Of a stretch of DNA of 5,082 bases, positions 1 through 5,028 are shown piece by piece. The stretch lies in NCBI GenBank assembly GCA_020058465.1, contig JAGVDZ010000004.1, positions 1 to 5,082 on the forward strand, given 5' to 3'. The translations under genes and the position numbers were made by a program. Below the pieces are notes generated by a model. That model saw only the letters and a list, made by a program, of their open reading frames with translations, was not told the origin of the DNA and did no database searches. The first letter of the stretch is position 1. Each line of letters opens with the position of its first letter. The DNA is from Parachlamydiales bacterium. GTDB lineage: Bacteria > Chlamydiota > Chlamydiia > Chlamydiales > SM23-39.

Positions 1-894
1 AAAACCATTGAGAGTGTCGCAGACCTTCCAGATGAGATAAAGCAACTCGTTTTAAATAGGAGTTTGTCTAACATCGGTAAGACAGCTGAAGGCCAAAGGG
101 TAAAGGCAAAAGATGATTATTTAAGGATGGGCAGGGGAAGCAGCGGGGGTTACGCTGGAGTTTTGCGCGATATCAACCGCTCTCAGATGGAGCAAGCTGG
201 AAACGCATCGATGCAGAGCATGATTGATGAAGTGAATCGCAGGTATGAAGAAGCAAAGGCTGTTAGAGCAATGGATCTTGAAAATGAGAGATTTAAGACA
301 GGCCTTGAAGATACCGCTATCACTAGAGACGCTGCCGAAGCCGAAAAAGCATATCAAGCAAAATACGGACAAGCTCAAGACTTGATAAACAATGAATTTA
401 ATACAAAGGCTTTCAACTCTGGTGAGGTTGCTAATCAGGCATCTAGGGAGCAAGCGGGAATAACGCAAGGCATGAACTACTTGGGGCAGGGTAGCACGTA
501 TGGTCTAAACCTTCAGCAGTTAGAGAATAAAAAACCGCTTAATCAAAATATAGTTGGTCACAAAACAGACAGCTCAGCGTCGTTGCCAAGTAATTTTGGT
601 TTTCAGAATCCCGCTCAATCTTCTTCAGACTCTGGCTGGCAAGGTCAAGGCGGGACAGTGTCGAAGTTCGGTTCTGGGATGTCTGCTTCAGTCCCAACAT
701 ATCAAAAAACTTACAGCCCCGTAGCTTCGACTTTGACAAATAATAAAACGCCATTCGTGCAAACTAAAAGCAGCCCTGGAGTTGGGATGAATTACCCGAA
801 TATTCCTGCCGGGCAGGGCGGAACAATCAGGAAACCGGTTGCATCAAATGCACGAGGTCAGGCAGCTCAGAAACTTCTAATGGGGGCAAGATAA
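1..894 (+). CDS. Putative internal virion/structural protein, 5'-truncated
   Basis: This is the 3' end of a gene whose start lies upstream. The frame is open from base 1, giving 297 visible residues ending at TAA 892-894. A TTG at 64 could be called as a start, but the AGGAG before it is only one base away and coding continues upstream, so I treat the gene as partial. Residues 1-110 are charged and helix-prone (DLPDEIKQLVLNRS, then NRRYEEAKAVRAMDLENERF), with a Gly/Ser break GRGSSGGYAG near residues 44-53. From about residue 140 the sequence is rich in Ser, Gly, Gln and Asn and is probably disordered. No signal peptide or membrane segment is visible, and I recognise no named family. A 'GxxSSGxxAxxL' helix break like this is common in phage virion and ejection proteins (recollection). 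Together with the neighbouring ejection-type gene and transglycosylase, it suggests an internal virion role. It overlaps the next gene by one base (TAATG). Confidence 0.8.
   Translation, partial: KTIESVADLPDEIKQLVLNRSLSNIGKTAEGQRVKAKDDYLRMGRGSSGGYAGVLRDINRSQMEQAGNASMQSMIDEVNRRYEEAKAVRAMDLENERFKTGLEDTAITRDAAEAEKAYQAKYGQAQDLINNEFNTKAFNSGEVANQASREQAGITQGMNYLGQGSTYGLNLQQLENKKPLNQNIVGHKTDSSASLPSNFGFQNPAQSSSDSGWQGQGGTVSKFGSGMSASVPTYQKTYSPVASTLTNNKTPFVQTKSSPGVGMNYPNIPAGQGGTIRKPVASNARGQAAQKLLMGAR
198..212 (+). repeat. 15-base exact direct repeat, copy 1
   Basis: TGGAAACGCATCGAT occurs here and again at 3257-3271, in the same codon phase, encoding GNAS in both places. The flanking protein sequences do not match. 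Confidence 0.5.
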
Positions 895-1466
895 TGGTAG
901 ACGCATCTAAAATATTGGGGGCAATTTCTGCGCTTATGGGGGCTTACCCGAATTATAAAAAGCAGCAGCGCGCAGATGACATGGAAGAGCGTAAACTCCA
1001 GATTCAGGAGTTTGCGGCAACGAACAAAGAGCCTTCTTCTGGTATCTCGAATATCAAGTTTCTTGAATCGAAATATGGGGCCCCTCTGGAGCGTAGTGAG
1101 GCAATGGGTTTGCTTTCTCCCGCTGGGATGGCTCCTGCACCGTATAGAGCGTTTGAGCAAGACCCAGACCAATACAAGAAGTTTGTAGATTTGAGTAAAC
1201 CTGAACGGCCAAAACTTGATCTAGGTGGGGGCAGCCCTAGCCCATCCGGTCGCCCACTCATTCAGGCCCCACAACCGAACGAGCCGAGAAATGAGCAGTC
1301 AACTCCTGCTTATACTCCAGAGCAGCGTGATGAGGGAATTACTGGGGCAAGTGACGCTCCGAATGCAGGACAACCGACAAAAGTGAGAATGAAATTCAAC
1401 CCTGCAACCGGAACAGTTGACCCAATTTCTGAAACTCCGATGAAAATCAAACTAGAGGATTTATAA
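894..1466 (+). CDS. Hypothetical phage virion-associated protein, 190 aa
   Basis: The ATG at 894 overlaps the previous stop (TAATG) and has a GGGGG tract at 882-886, seven bases upstream, as a plausible ribosome-binding site. Residues 5-19 (SKILGAISALMGAYP) form a short hydrophobic Ala/Gly helix, too short to be a sure membrane span. A charged, coil-like stretch follows (YKKQQRADDMEERKLQIQEF, 21-40). Residues 100-165 are rich in Pro, Gly, Ser and Gln and probably disordered. The C-terminus carries a beta-like 'KVRMKFNPATGTVDP' stretch (163-177). Residues 120-126 read RPLIQAP, a peptide repeated near the end of the next protein. I do not recognise a family. The modular shape (membrane-seeking helix, coil, flexible linker) and its place in a coupled run leading to an ejection-type protein and a murein-cutting enzyme suggest a small virion or ejection component. 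It could equally be a minor structural or assembly protein. Confidence 0.82.
   Translation: MVDASKILGAISALMGAYPNYKKQQRADDMEERKLQIQEFAATNKEPSSGISNIKFLESKYGAPLERSEAMGLLSPAGMAPAPYRAFEQDPDQYKKFVDLSKPERPKLDLGGGSPSPSGRPLIQAPQPNEPRNEQSTPAYTPEQRDEGITGASDAPNAGQPTKVRMKFNPATGTVDPISETPMKIKLEDL
1251..1271 (+). repeat. RPLIQAP-coding repeat, copy 1
   Basis: This 21-base segment encodes RPLIQAP (residues 120-126 of the 190-residue protein) within a Pro-rich, probably disordered region. It matches 2011-2031 at 17 of 21 bases, and all four differences fall at third codon positions and are synonymous. Confidence 0.6.
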
Positions 1467-1467
1467 A

Positions 1468-2055
1468 ATGCCACCTGTAGAAATTGAAATGCCAGATGGG
1501 ACCATTAAAACTTTTTCAAGTTTGGAAGAAGCAAAAGACTTTAAAAATGCTTTAATGAGCGACCCTTACACTGGCGGAGCTTTGCAGATGTCAGGTGGTG
1601 ACACCGGTCTTGCTAAAGACACGTTGGATATTGTGAACAAGGGTTTAGAAGCTCAGTCAAAAGCTCGCGATTTAGAAGGTCGCTCTCCTACTGAAACAGT
1701 CGAAGAAGGATTAAACATGCTTGAGAAGCAGCTTTCAGAGATACCGCGAGGGGAGAGGGGTATTTTGGCAAAGGGTAGGGGGATTTTTGAATATGGGAAA
1801 GGCCTTGCTGGCTATAACCCGAATGTTTCGACGTATCAGGACACTAGGAAGGCTTTTTCTAGGCCGCTCATTAAGTTTCTGGGAGAGAAAGGTGCTTTAT
1901 CTGGGCAGGACGTTGAGGCCGCTGAGGGTCTTCTCCCTCCTCCATGGAGCACATACGAAGAAGCAAACAAAAAGTTTGATTCAATCAGAGAGTTGACCGG
2001 AATAAAACGCCGTCCGCTCATTCAGGCTCCTAAACAAGGCGGGAATATTGAATAA
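1468..2055 (+). CDS. Putative phage virion/ejection-associated protein with GEKG-LLP motif, 195 aa
   Basis: The start is ATG 1468, one base after the previous stop, with AGAGGA at 1454-1459 eight bases upstream. Residues 4-26 (VEIEMPDGTIKTF then SSLEEAKDF) form a short 'PDG...F...EEA' beta-strand/helix tag of a kind I recall at the N-termini of many phage virion proteins. Residues 45-95 are helical and charged. Residues 115-178 contain GYNP, then a Tyr and helix, then PLIKFLGEKGALSGQDVEAA, LLPPPWST and a final KKFDSIREL helix. This resembles a recurring block in uncharacterised phage proteins with consensus GEKGxLSxxDVxxAxxLLP (recollection, not a search). The protein ends with RPLIQAP (182-188) and a short Gly tail. 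There is no catalytic motif, signal peptide or membrane segment. Its position between two putative virion proteins and its one-base overlap with the large gene (TAATG at 2053-2057) suggest an assembly or ejection partner of that protein. The exact function is unknown. Confidence 0.85.
   Translation: MPPVEIEMPDGTIKTFSSLEEAKDFKNALMSDPYTGGALQMSGGDTGLAKDTLDIVNKGLEAQSKARDLEGRSPTETVEEGLNMLEKQLSEIPRGERGILAKGRGIFEYGKGLAGYNPNVSTYQDTRKAFSRPLIKFLGEKGALSGQDVEAAEGLLPPPWSTYEEANKKFDSIRELTGIKRRPLIQAPKQGGNIE
1480..1500 (+). repeat. N-terminal EIE-x-PD motif repeat, copy 1
   Basis: This segment encodes EIEMPDG at residues 5-11 of the 195-residue protein. It matches 2109-2129 at 18 of 21 bases in the same codon phase. 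It is part of the PDG-type N-terminal tag described for that gene. Confidence 0.5.
2011..2031 (+). repeat. RPLIQAP-coding repeat, copy 2
   Basis: This segment encodes RPLIQAP at residues 182-188, near the C-terminus of the 195-residue protein. It is in the same codon phase as copy 1 at 1251-1271. A looser relative, RPMIRPP, is encoded at 3933-3953 near the C-terminus of the 699-residue protein. Confidence 0.6.
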
Positions 2056-4154
2056 TGGCACCATCACCCCCTTCACAATCTGGCGTTGTCGTTGACTATG
2101 GCACTCATGAAATTGAATTTCCAGATGAGGACTCTGCGCGGAAGTATTCGGCGCAGTTTGCAAAACAGACCGCGCCTCTTGTTGGCCCTATAGAAGTATC
2201 AAAGCCTAAAACTCCTGAAATTCCTCATGGAATTCCTCAAATTCCAGCAACTGCGGAACCCGTCAATCGTCCTAGCATCGGTCAGAAATTATCTTCCGGC
2301 GTATTAAATTCTTTTGGTCCTTTGGGGATGGCCGTTGACAATGCAAAACTTGTTTCTGAGCAGCCCATATTACGAAATTTCACCCGTTCCGCTACTGCCG
2401 GATTGAGCGAACCTTTAGCGGCTGGGCTTGGCGCACTTGTAAGTAAAGGGGTGCAAGAAGTTGGGTTGATGGATGGGAATAAAACGATAGGCCAGTTTTA
2501 CGATAGGGCGATGGAGAGACAGCGCGAAGGTTTGAAGAAAATGAAAGAAGAAAGTCCCGTGCAGTCTTTTGTTGGCGATGTTGCGGGGGTTGCGGCTCCG
2601 GGTGGGGCTTTTAATAAACTTTATGGTGGAACATCGAAGATAGCTGGAAGAGTCCTTCCACAAGTTGGAAATATCCCAAAGTACGGTCGTTTTGCGATAC
2701 AGGGCGGTCTTTCAAATATGGGATATGGTGCGATGAACGAAGGCGCAAAAGAGTTGGGTGGAGAAGAAGGAAATTTTAAACCTGGGGAAGATTTTTTGAT
2801 GGGAGCTGCTTTTGATGCAGGCGGGAGGGCATTGTCAGCTGGGGCAGGGAAAGTTCTGAGTGGCGTCCGTGACATGATCGGTAATTCTGCAATCCCTGAC
2901 CGTATCCGAGGGTTGCCTGGCATGGGCTGGTTGCGTGACTGGAGAAAGCTGAAGGTTGACAAGGCAAAAGAATCTTTCAATGCTTCTGAGGCTGCGAAAC
3001 GCGCAGACTATGAAAATGCTAGGAACTCTTTTATCGATCAAAAAGATTTAATTTCTCAAAAAAATGCAGAAGCATCATTGAAAGCAACAGAGGCATATCG
3101 AGCAGGGAAACAAGGAGCAGTTGAAACAGCAGGTGGAATCGGTGGGCTTGGTAACAAGTCTAGTGTTGGGCAAAATCTTCAAGATGCCGTTGGGGCTACT
3201 TCTAAGAAGGTTTTGGATAACTATAAAAAGGTCGTTGACCCTATTATCGAGAGAAATGGAAACGCATCGATTTCCCCTGAGATTATAAGAAAAAAGATAG
3301 TTGGCACATTAAAGATTTTCGGAATTGATGGGAAAGATCAAGCGGCATGGAAGAGAGAATTAAAAAATGGCATTTTTGGGGAAGAGGAAGCTCGAGCACT
3401 TGGAAAACTTATTACTTATAGTGAAAAGATTGTTCAAAATCCTACTCTGAAAGAGCTTCGAAGGCTTGAAAGAGCTATCGGGTCATCTGCGAATTTTGGC
3501 GGGAAAGATATTACACCTGAAAATAAAATATTTCAAGACGTCTGGCATTCTGCGAGAGACAACGTGCTTGACGCTGTCCAGTCTCTTGCAGGCCCTGAGA
3601 AAGCAAAAGGCGTTGATGCGGCTCGGCGTACATTCTTTGAGAAAAACGAAGCCCTTAAGACTCTAAAAGACCTAACAAGGTTTCAACCCGAGCAAGTGAT
3701 TGGCAGTAAAAAAATGTCAGGTTCTTACTTGGTTGATGCGATAAAAAAGAATCCTGAAATCAAGGATTCTGTTCGAGATGCAGTTTTGAAGGACATAATC
3801 AGCAAAAGCCGCACTCCGGTTCAGTTCACGAACGCTATAAACAAATACGAACGAGAGTCTTTAAAAAAGATCTTTGGAGACCAGCTTTTTAAACAAGTCG
3901 AAGATGCTGAAAAGCGACTTGTCGAGTCGTTCCGGCCTATGATCCGGCCTCCTAAGACTCCACTTCCTAATTTTAATCAGAAATGGACACCGGGAACAAT
4001 GCCTCCTGTTCCTGAAAATGCTTTTTATAGAGGAATTCAAAACGCTCTTACTCCCGGAAAAGGGTCAGAGGCATATCAGAAATATATCGCTCCTTTCATG
4101 GGCTCTCGCTCTATCCCCGCCATGATTCAACCTAAAGTAGGTGACTCGATATGA
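2055..4154 (+). CDS. Putative DNA-ejection (internal virion) protein, 699 aa
   Basis: The start is ATG 2055, overlapping the previous stop by one base; AAGGCGGG about 11 bases upstream is a weak ribosome-binding site, so coupling probably drives initiation. Residues 13-36 hold the HEIEFPDEDSARKY tag. A Pro-rich linker (41-72) follows. Gly/Ala-rich, weakly hydrophobic segments come next: 113-137 (LAAGLGALVSKG), 170-190 (SFVGDVAGVAAPGGAF) and 212-270 (QGGLSNMGYGAMNEG, GAAFDAGGRALSAGAG). This pattern is typical of ejection proteins thought to insert into host membranes. Residues 295-352 are charged helix. Residues 370-622 form a helical domain including LKELRRLERAIG (465-476) and a final LKKIFGDQLF (603-612), resembling C-terminal regions I recall from large virion proteins. 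A Pro-rich tail holds RPMIRPP (627-633). No enzymatic motif is seen. A structural (minor capsid or tail) role is the alternative. It overlaps the transglycosylase gene by four bases (ATGA). Confidence 0.85.
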   Translation: MAPSPPSQSGVVVDYGTHEIEFPDEDSARKYSAQFAKQTAPLVGPIEVSKPKTPEIPHGIPQIPATAEPVNRPSIGQKLSSGVLNSFGPLGMAVDNAKLVSEQPILRNFTRSATAGLSEPLAAGLGALVSKGVQEVGLMDGNKTIGQFYDRAMERQREGLKKMKEESPVQSFVGDVAGVAAPGGAFNKLYGGTSKIAGRVLPQVGNIPKYGRFAIQGGLSNMGYGAMNEGAKELGGEEGNFKPGEDFLMGAAFDAGGRALSAGAGKVLSGVRDMIGNSAIPDRIRGLPGMGWLRDWRKLKVDKAKESFNASEAAKRADYENARNSFIDQKDLISQKNAEASLKATEAYRAGKQGAVETAGGIGGLGNKSSVGQNLQDAVGATSKKVLDNYKKVVDPIIERNGNASISPEIIRKKIVGTLKIFGIDGKDQAAWKRELKNGIFGEEEARALGKLITYSEKIVQNPTLKELRRLERAIGSSANFGGKDITPENKIFQDVWHSARDNVLDAVQSLAGPEKAKGVDAARRTFFEKNEALKTLKDLTRFQPEQVIGSKKMSGSYLVDAIKKNPEIKDSVRDAVLKDIISKSRTPVQFTNAINKYERESLKKIFGDQLFKQVEDAEKRLVESFRPMIRPPKTPLPNFNQKWTPGTMPPVPENAFYRGIQNALTPGKGSEAYQKYIAPFMGSRSIPAMIQPKVGDSI
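2109..2129 (+). repeat. N-terminal EIE-x-PD motif repeat, copy 2
   Basis: This segment encodes EIEFPDE at residues 19-25 of the 699-residue protein, paired with 1480-1500. In both proteins an Ala-containing amphipathic helix follows (EEAKDF and DSARKY), so the likeness goes a little beyond the repeated bases. Confidence 0.5.
3257..3271 (+). repeat. 15-base exact direct repeat, copy 2
   Basis: This is the second copy of TGGAAACGCATCGAT, encoding GNAS at residues 402-405 of the 699-residue protein. Copy 1 is at 198-212. Confidence 0.5.
3741..3770 (-). terminator. Terminator-like hairpin on the antisense strand, inside a gene
   Basis: A perfect 8-base inverted repeat, AGAATCCT (3748-3755) and AGGATTCT (3763-3770), encloses a 7-base loop. 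Read on the minus strand, the stem runs straight into a T-rich tract (complement of the A run at 3743-3747), the form of an intrinsic terminator. Only three of the eight pairs are G-C, no minus-strand gene is visible, and the segment codes for protein on the plus strand. It may be a chance structure or may limit antisense transcription. Confidence 0.2.
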
Positions 4155-4840
4155 GTAAATACGATCAACTTGTTCAGCAGGCATCTAAAAAGTATGGCGT
4201 CCCTCTCGGCATAGCTAGAAAACTTGTCATGGCGGAATCTTCAGGGAACCCAAACGCTGTGAGTCCGAAGGGCGCACAAGGTTTGATGCAGCTTATGCCT
4301 GGCACAGCTAAAGAGCTCGGCGTCACAGACCCTTTTGATCCGTCTCAGAACATAGACGCCGGAACGAGATATTTAAAACAGCAATATGACCGGTTCGGTA
4401 ACTGGGAACAGGCTTTATCCGCATACAATGCAGGCCCAAACAGGGTTGCAAAAGGTGGAAAGTTACCCTCCGAAACGCAAGCCTATACAAAAAAAATTCT
4501 AGGAGGTGGCAGTATGGCAGCACCTAAAAAAAGTTTAGGTGAATATGATGGGTTTTCGATTGATCCTTCTCTTGATCCAGAAGTTTCTTTACCTAAGCAA
4601 GAAAAGAAGAAGTTCGGATTGCAAGATGGCCTTGCCATCGGGTCAGGAGCTCTAGGAGCGATAGCAGCCCTCTTGCAGAAAGAACCCAAAGACAGGAGCT
4701 TTAATCCTTTGAGCAGTGGGGGGGGTGGGTCTGCGCCTATTTTGGGTGGGCAATCTTACAACTCAACATCGTTGCAAAAGCAGTACGGTATGAATGTTAA
4801 TCCATACCAACTGGCCGTTGCTTCACTTTTGAGAGGTTGA
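4151..4840 (+). CDS. Virion-associated lytic transglycosylase (SLT family), 229 aa
   Basis: This enzyme should cleave the MurNAc-GlcNAc beta-1,4 bond of peptidoglycan, leaving 1,6-anhydro-MurNAc ends. Residues 4-117 carry the SLT (lysozyme-like) signature in order: helix YDQLVQQASKKYGVP; catalytic Glu29 in AESSGNP; GAQGLMQLMPGTAKELG (41-57); DPSQNIDAGTRYL (63-75); ALSAYNAGP (88-96); and the closing ETQAYTKKIL (108-117). All hallmark residues are present. Start ATG 4151 has AGGTGA at 4139-4144, six bases upstream, and overlaps the preceding stop (ATGA). There is no signal peptide, so it most likely reaches the wall inside the particle rather than by secretion. The catalytic domain stands alone; T7 gp16 in contrast fuses it to a giant ejection protein. 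After a Gly linker (118-120), residues 122-229 form a separate C-terminal part with a Gly/Ala hydrophobic helix (161-175) and a Gly/Ser-rich stretch, possibly also made from an internal start. An endolysin role is less likely but possible. Confidence 0.95.
   Translation: MSKYDQLVQQASKKYGVPLGIARKLVMAESSGNPNAVSPKGAQGLMQLMPGTAKELGVTDPFDPSQNIDAGTRYLKQQYDRFGNWEQALSAYNAGPNRVAKGGKLPSETQAYTKKILGGGSMAAPKKSLGEYDGFSIDPSLDPEVSLPKQEKKKFGLQDGLAIGSGALGAIAALLQKEPKDRSFNPLSSGGGGSAPILGGQSYNSTSLQKQYGMNVNPYQLAVASLLRG
4501..4508 (+). promoter_or_regulatory. Strong internal ribosome-binding site AGGAGGTG
   Basis: These eight bases match the complement of the bacterial 16S rRNA 3' end and lie five bases before the in-frame ATG at 4514. 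They encode the Gly linker after the SLT domain. The ATG is at ideal spacing, unlike the weaker sites in front of most neighbouring genes. Confidence 0.5.
4514..4840 (+). CDS. Possible internal in-frame start product: C-terminal 108 aa of the transglycosylase gene
   Basis: This is an in-frame ATG (Met122 of the 229-residue protein) preceded by a perfect AGGAGGTG at 4501-4508, with five bases between that octamer and the ATG. It is the strongest ribosome-binding site I see in the window. It sits exactly at the end of the catalytic domain, so initiation here would yield an independent 108-residue protein (MAAPKKSLGEYDGF...). That product has an acidic N-terminal part, a basic patch QEKKK, a 15-residue Gly/Ala hydrophobic helix (LAIGSGALGAIAALL), a Gly/Ser-rich stretch and a helical C-terminus ending LASLLRG-like. 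No family is recognised. Nested in-frame starts are known in phage virion genes, for example lambda C/Nu3. The caution is that Gly codons GGA GGT GGC in a flexible linker create a Shine-Dalgarno sequence for purely coding reasons. Confidence 0.4.
   Translation: MAAPKKSLGEYDGFSIDPSLDPEVSLPKQEKKKFGLQDGLAIGSGALGAIAALLQKEPKDRSFNPLSSGGGGSAPILGGQSYNSTSLQKQYGMNVNPYQLAVASLLRG
4718..4750 (+). other. G8 homopolymer and G-quadruplex-capable tract in the transglycosylase gene
   Basis: A run of eight G (4718-4725) is followed by TGGG (4726-4729) and, after 14 bases, GGGTGGG (4744-4750). It encodes a Gly/Ser-rich stretch in the C-terminal part of the protein. The G tracts could form a quadruplex in RNA or on the plus strand. 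A one-base slip in the run would replace the C-terminus; the plus-2 shifted frame ends at TAA 4798-4800. Confidence 0.45.
4831..4836 (+). promoter_or_regulatory. Ribosome-binding site deciding the start of the last small gene
   Basis: GAGAGG lies six bases before ATG 4843, good spacing for initiation there. The upstream in-frame TTG at 4837 would sit directly against this site with no spacer, so ATG 4843 is the better start. The site lies inside the last codons of the transglycosylase gene. Confidence 0.55.
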
Positions 4841-4842
4841 AC

Positions 4843-5028
4843 ATGGAATCGATAGATTTTGAATCTTTTGAAAAATTGATCGACTTAAAAATGGGCCCTG
4901 TGAATACGGAGATTTCTTATATCAAAAAAGGGTTGGATGGTTATACCTGTTCTAGGAAGCCGACGTTATTTTATCGAGGCTATTTCTCTGGAGATCAGCC
5001 GAGTCTCAGGCCGAGTGTGCGATTCTAA
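4843..5028 (+). CDS. Small hypothetical phage protein, 61 aa, with doubtful C-terminal half
   Basis: The start is ATG 4843, two bases after the transglycosylase stop (TGA 4838-4840), with GAGAGG six bases upstream. Residues 1-33 (MESIDFESFEKLIDLKMGPV, then NTEISYIKKGLDG) look like genuine coding: acidic N-terminus, amphipathic helix and purine-rich first codon positions. The 'DLKxxPVxxEIxxIKK' pattern recalls small coiled-coil proteins beside phage lysis or tail genes, but I cannot assign a family. From about residue 34 the character changes to a Pro/Arg/Ser/Phe-rich tail (KPTLFYRGYFSG, PSLRPSVRF) with few purine first positions (about 11 of 28 codons), as expected of a wrong frame. The plus-2 frame over the same bases looks more like protein. 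The gene may therefore be frameshifted, or overlapped by another gene. The 5' part is reasonably sure; the end at 5028 is not. Confidence 0.55.
   Translation: MESIDFESFEKLIDLKMGPVNTEISYIKKGLDGYTCSRKPTLFYRGYFSGDQPSLRPSVRF

Noticed and set aside
64..66. TTG as the start of the first gene
   Set aside because: The frame is open upstream to base 1 with protein-like sequence, and the AGGAG before the TTG is only one base away, too close to work.
121..468. Minus-strand open frame of 115 codons, Cys- and Phe-rich
   Set aside because: It lies wholly antisense to a well-supported gene, and its composition is what reversed codons of that gene would give.
867..1172. Minus-strand open frame of 101 codons
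   Set aside because: It spans the junction of two coupled plus-strand genes and has an Arg/Cys/Leu-rich shadow composition.
1706..1719. AAGGA six bases before in-frame ATG 1717, a possible internal start in the 195-residue gene
   Set aside because: The site is short and arises from Glu/Gly codons in a helical stretch. Such sites occur often by chance, and it is much weaker than the one at 4501.
1861..1872. A third RPLI-coding segment
   Set aside because: It lies in the conserved-looking helix before GEKG, where 'PL..hLGEKG' belongs to the family pattern. I therefore do not count it as another RPLIQAP copy.
1721..1996. Out-of-frame plus-strand open frame of 91 codons
   Set aside because: It sits inside the 195-residue gene, and its Arg/Leu/Phe-rich translation lacks coherent features.
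2621..2980. Minus-strand open frame of 119 codons
   Set aside because: It is opposite the Gly/Ala-rich part of the ejection-type gene; its Pro/Ser/Ala-rich translation is the mirror of those codons.
4837..4839. TTG as the start of the last small gene
   Set aside because: It abuts the GAGAGG site with no spacer, while ATG 4843 two codons later has good spacing.
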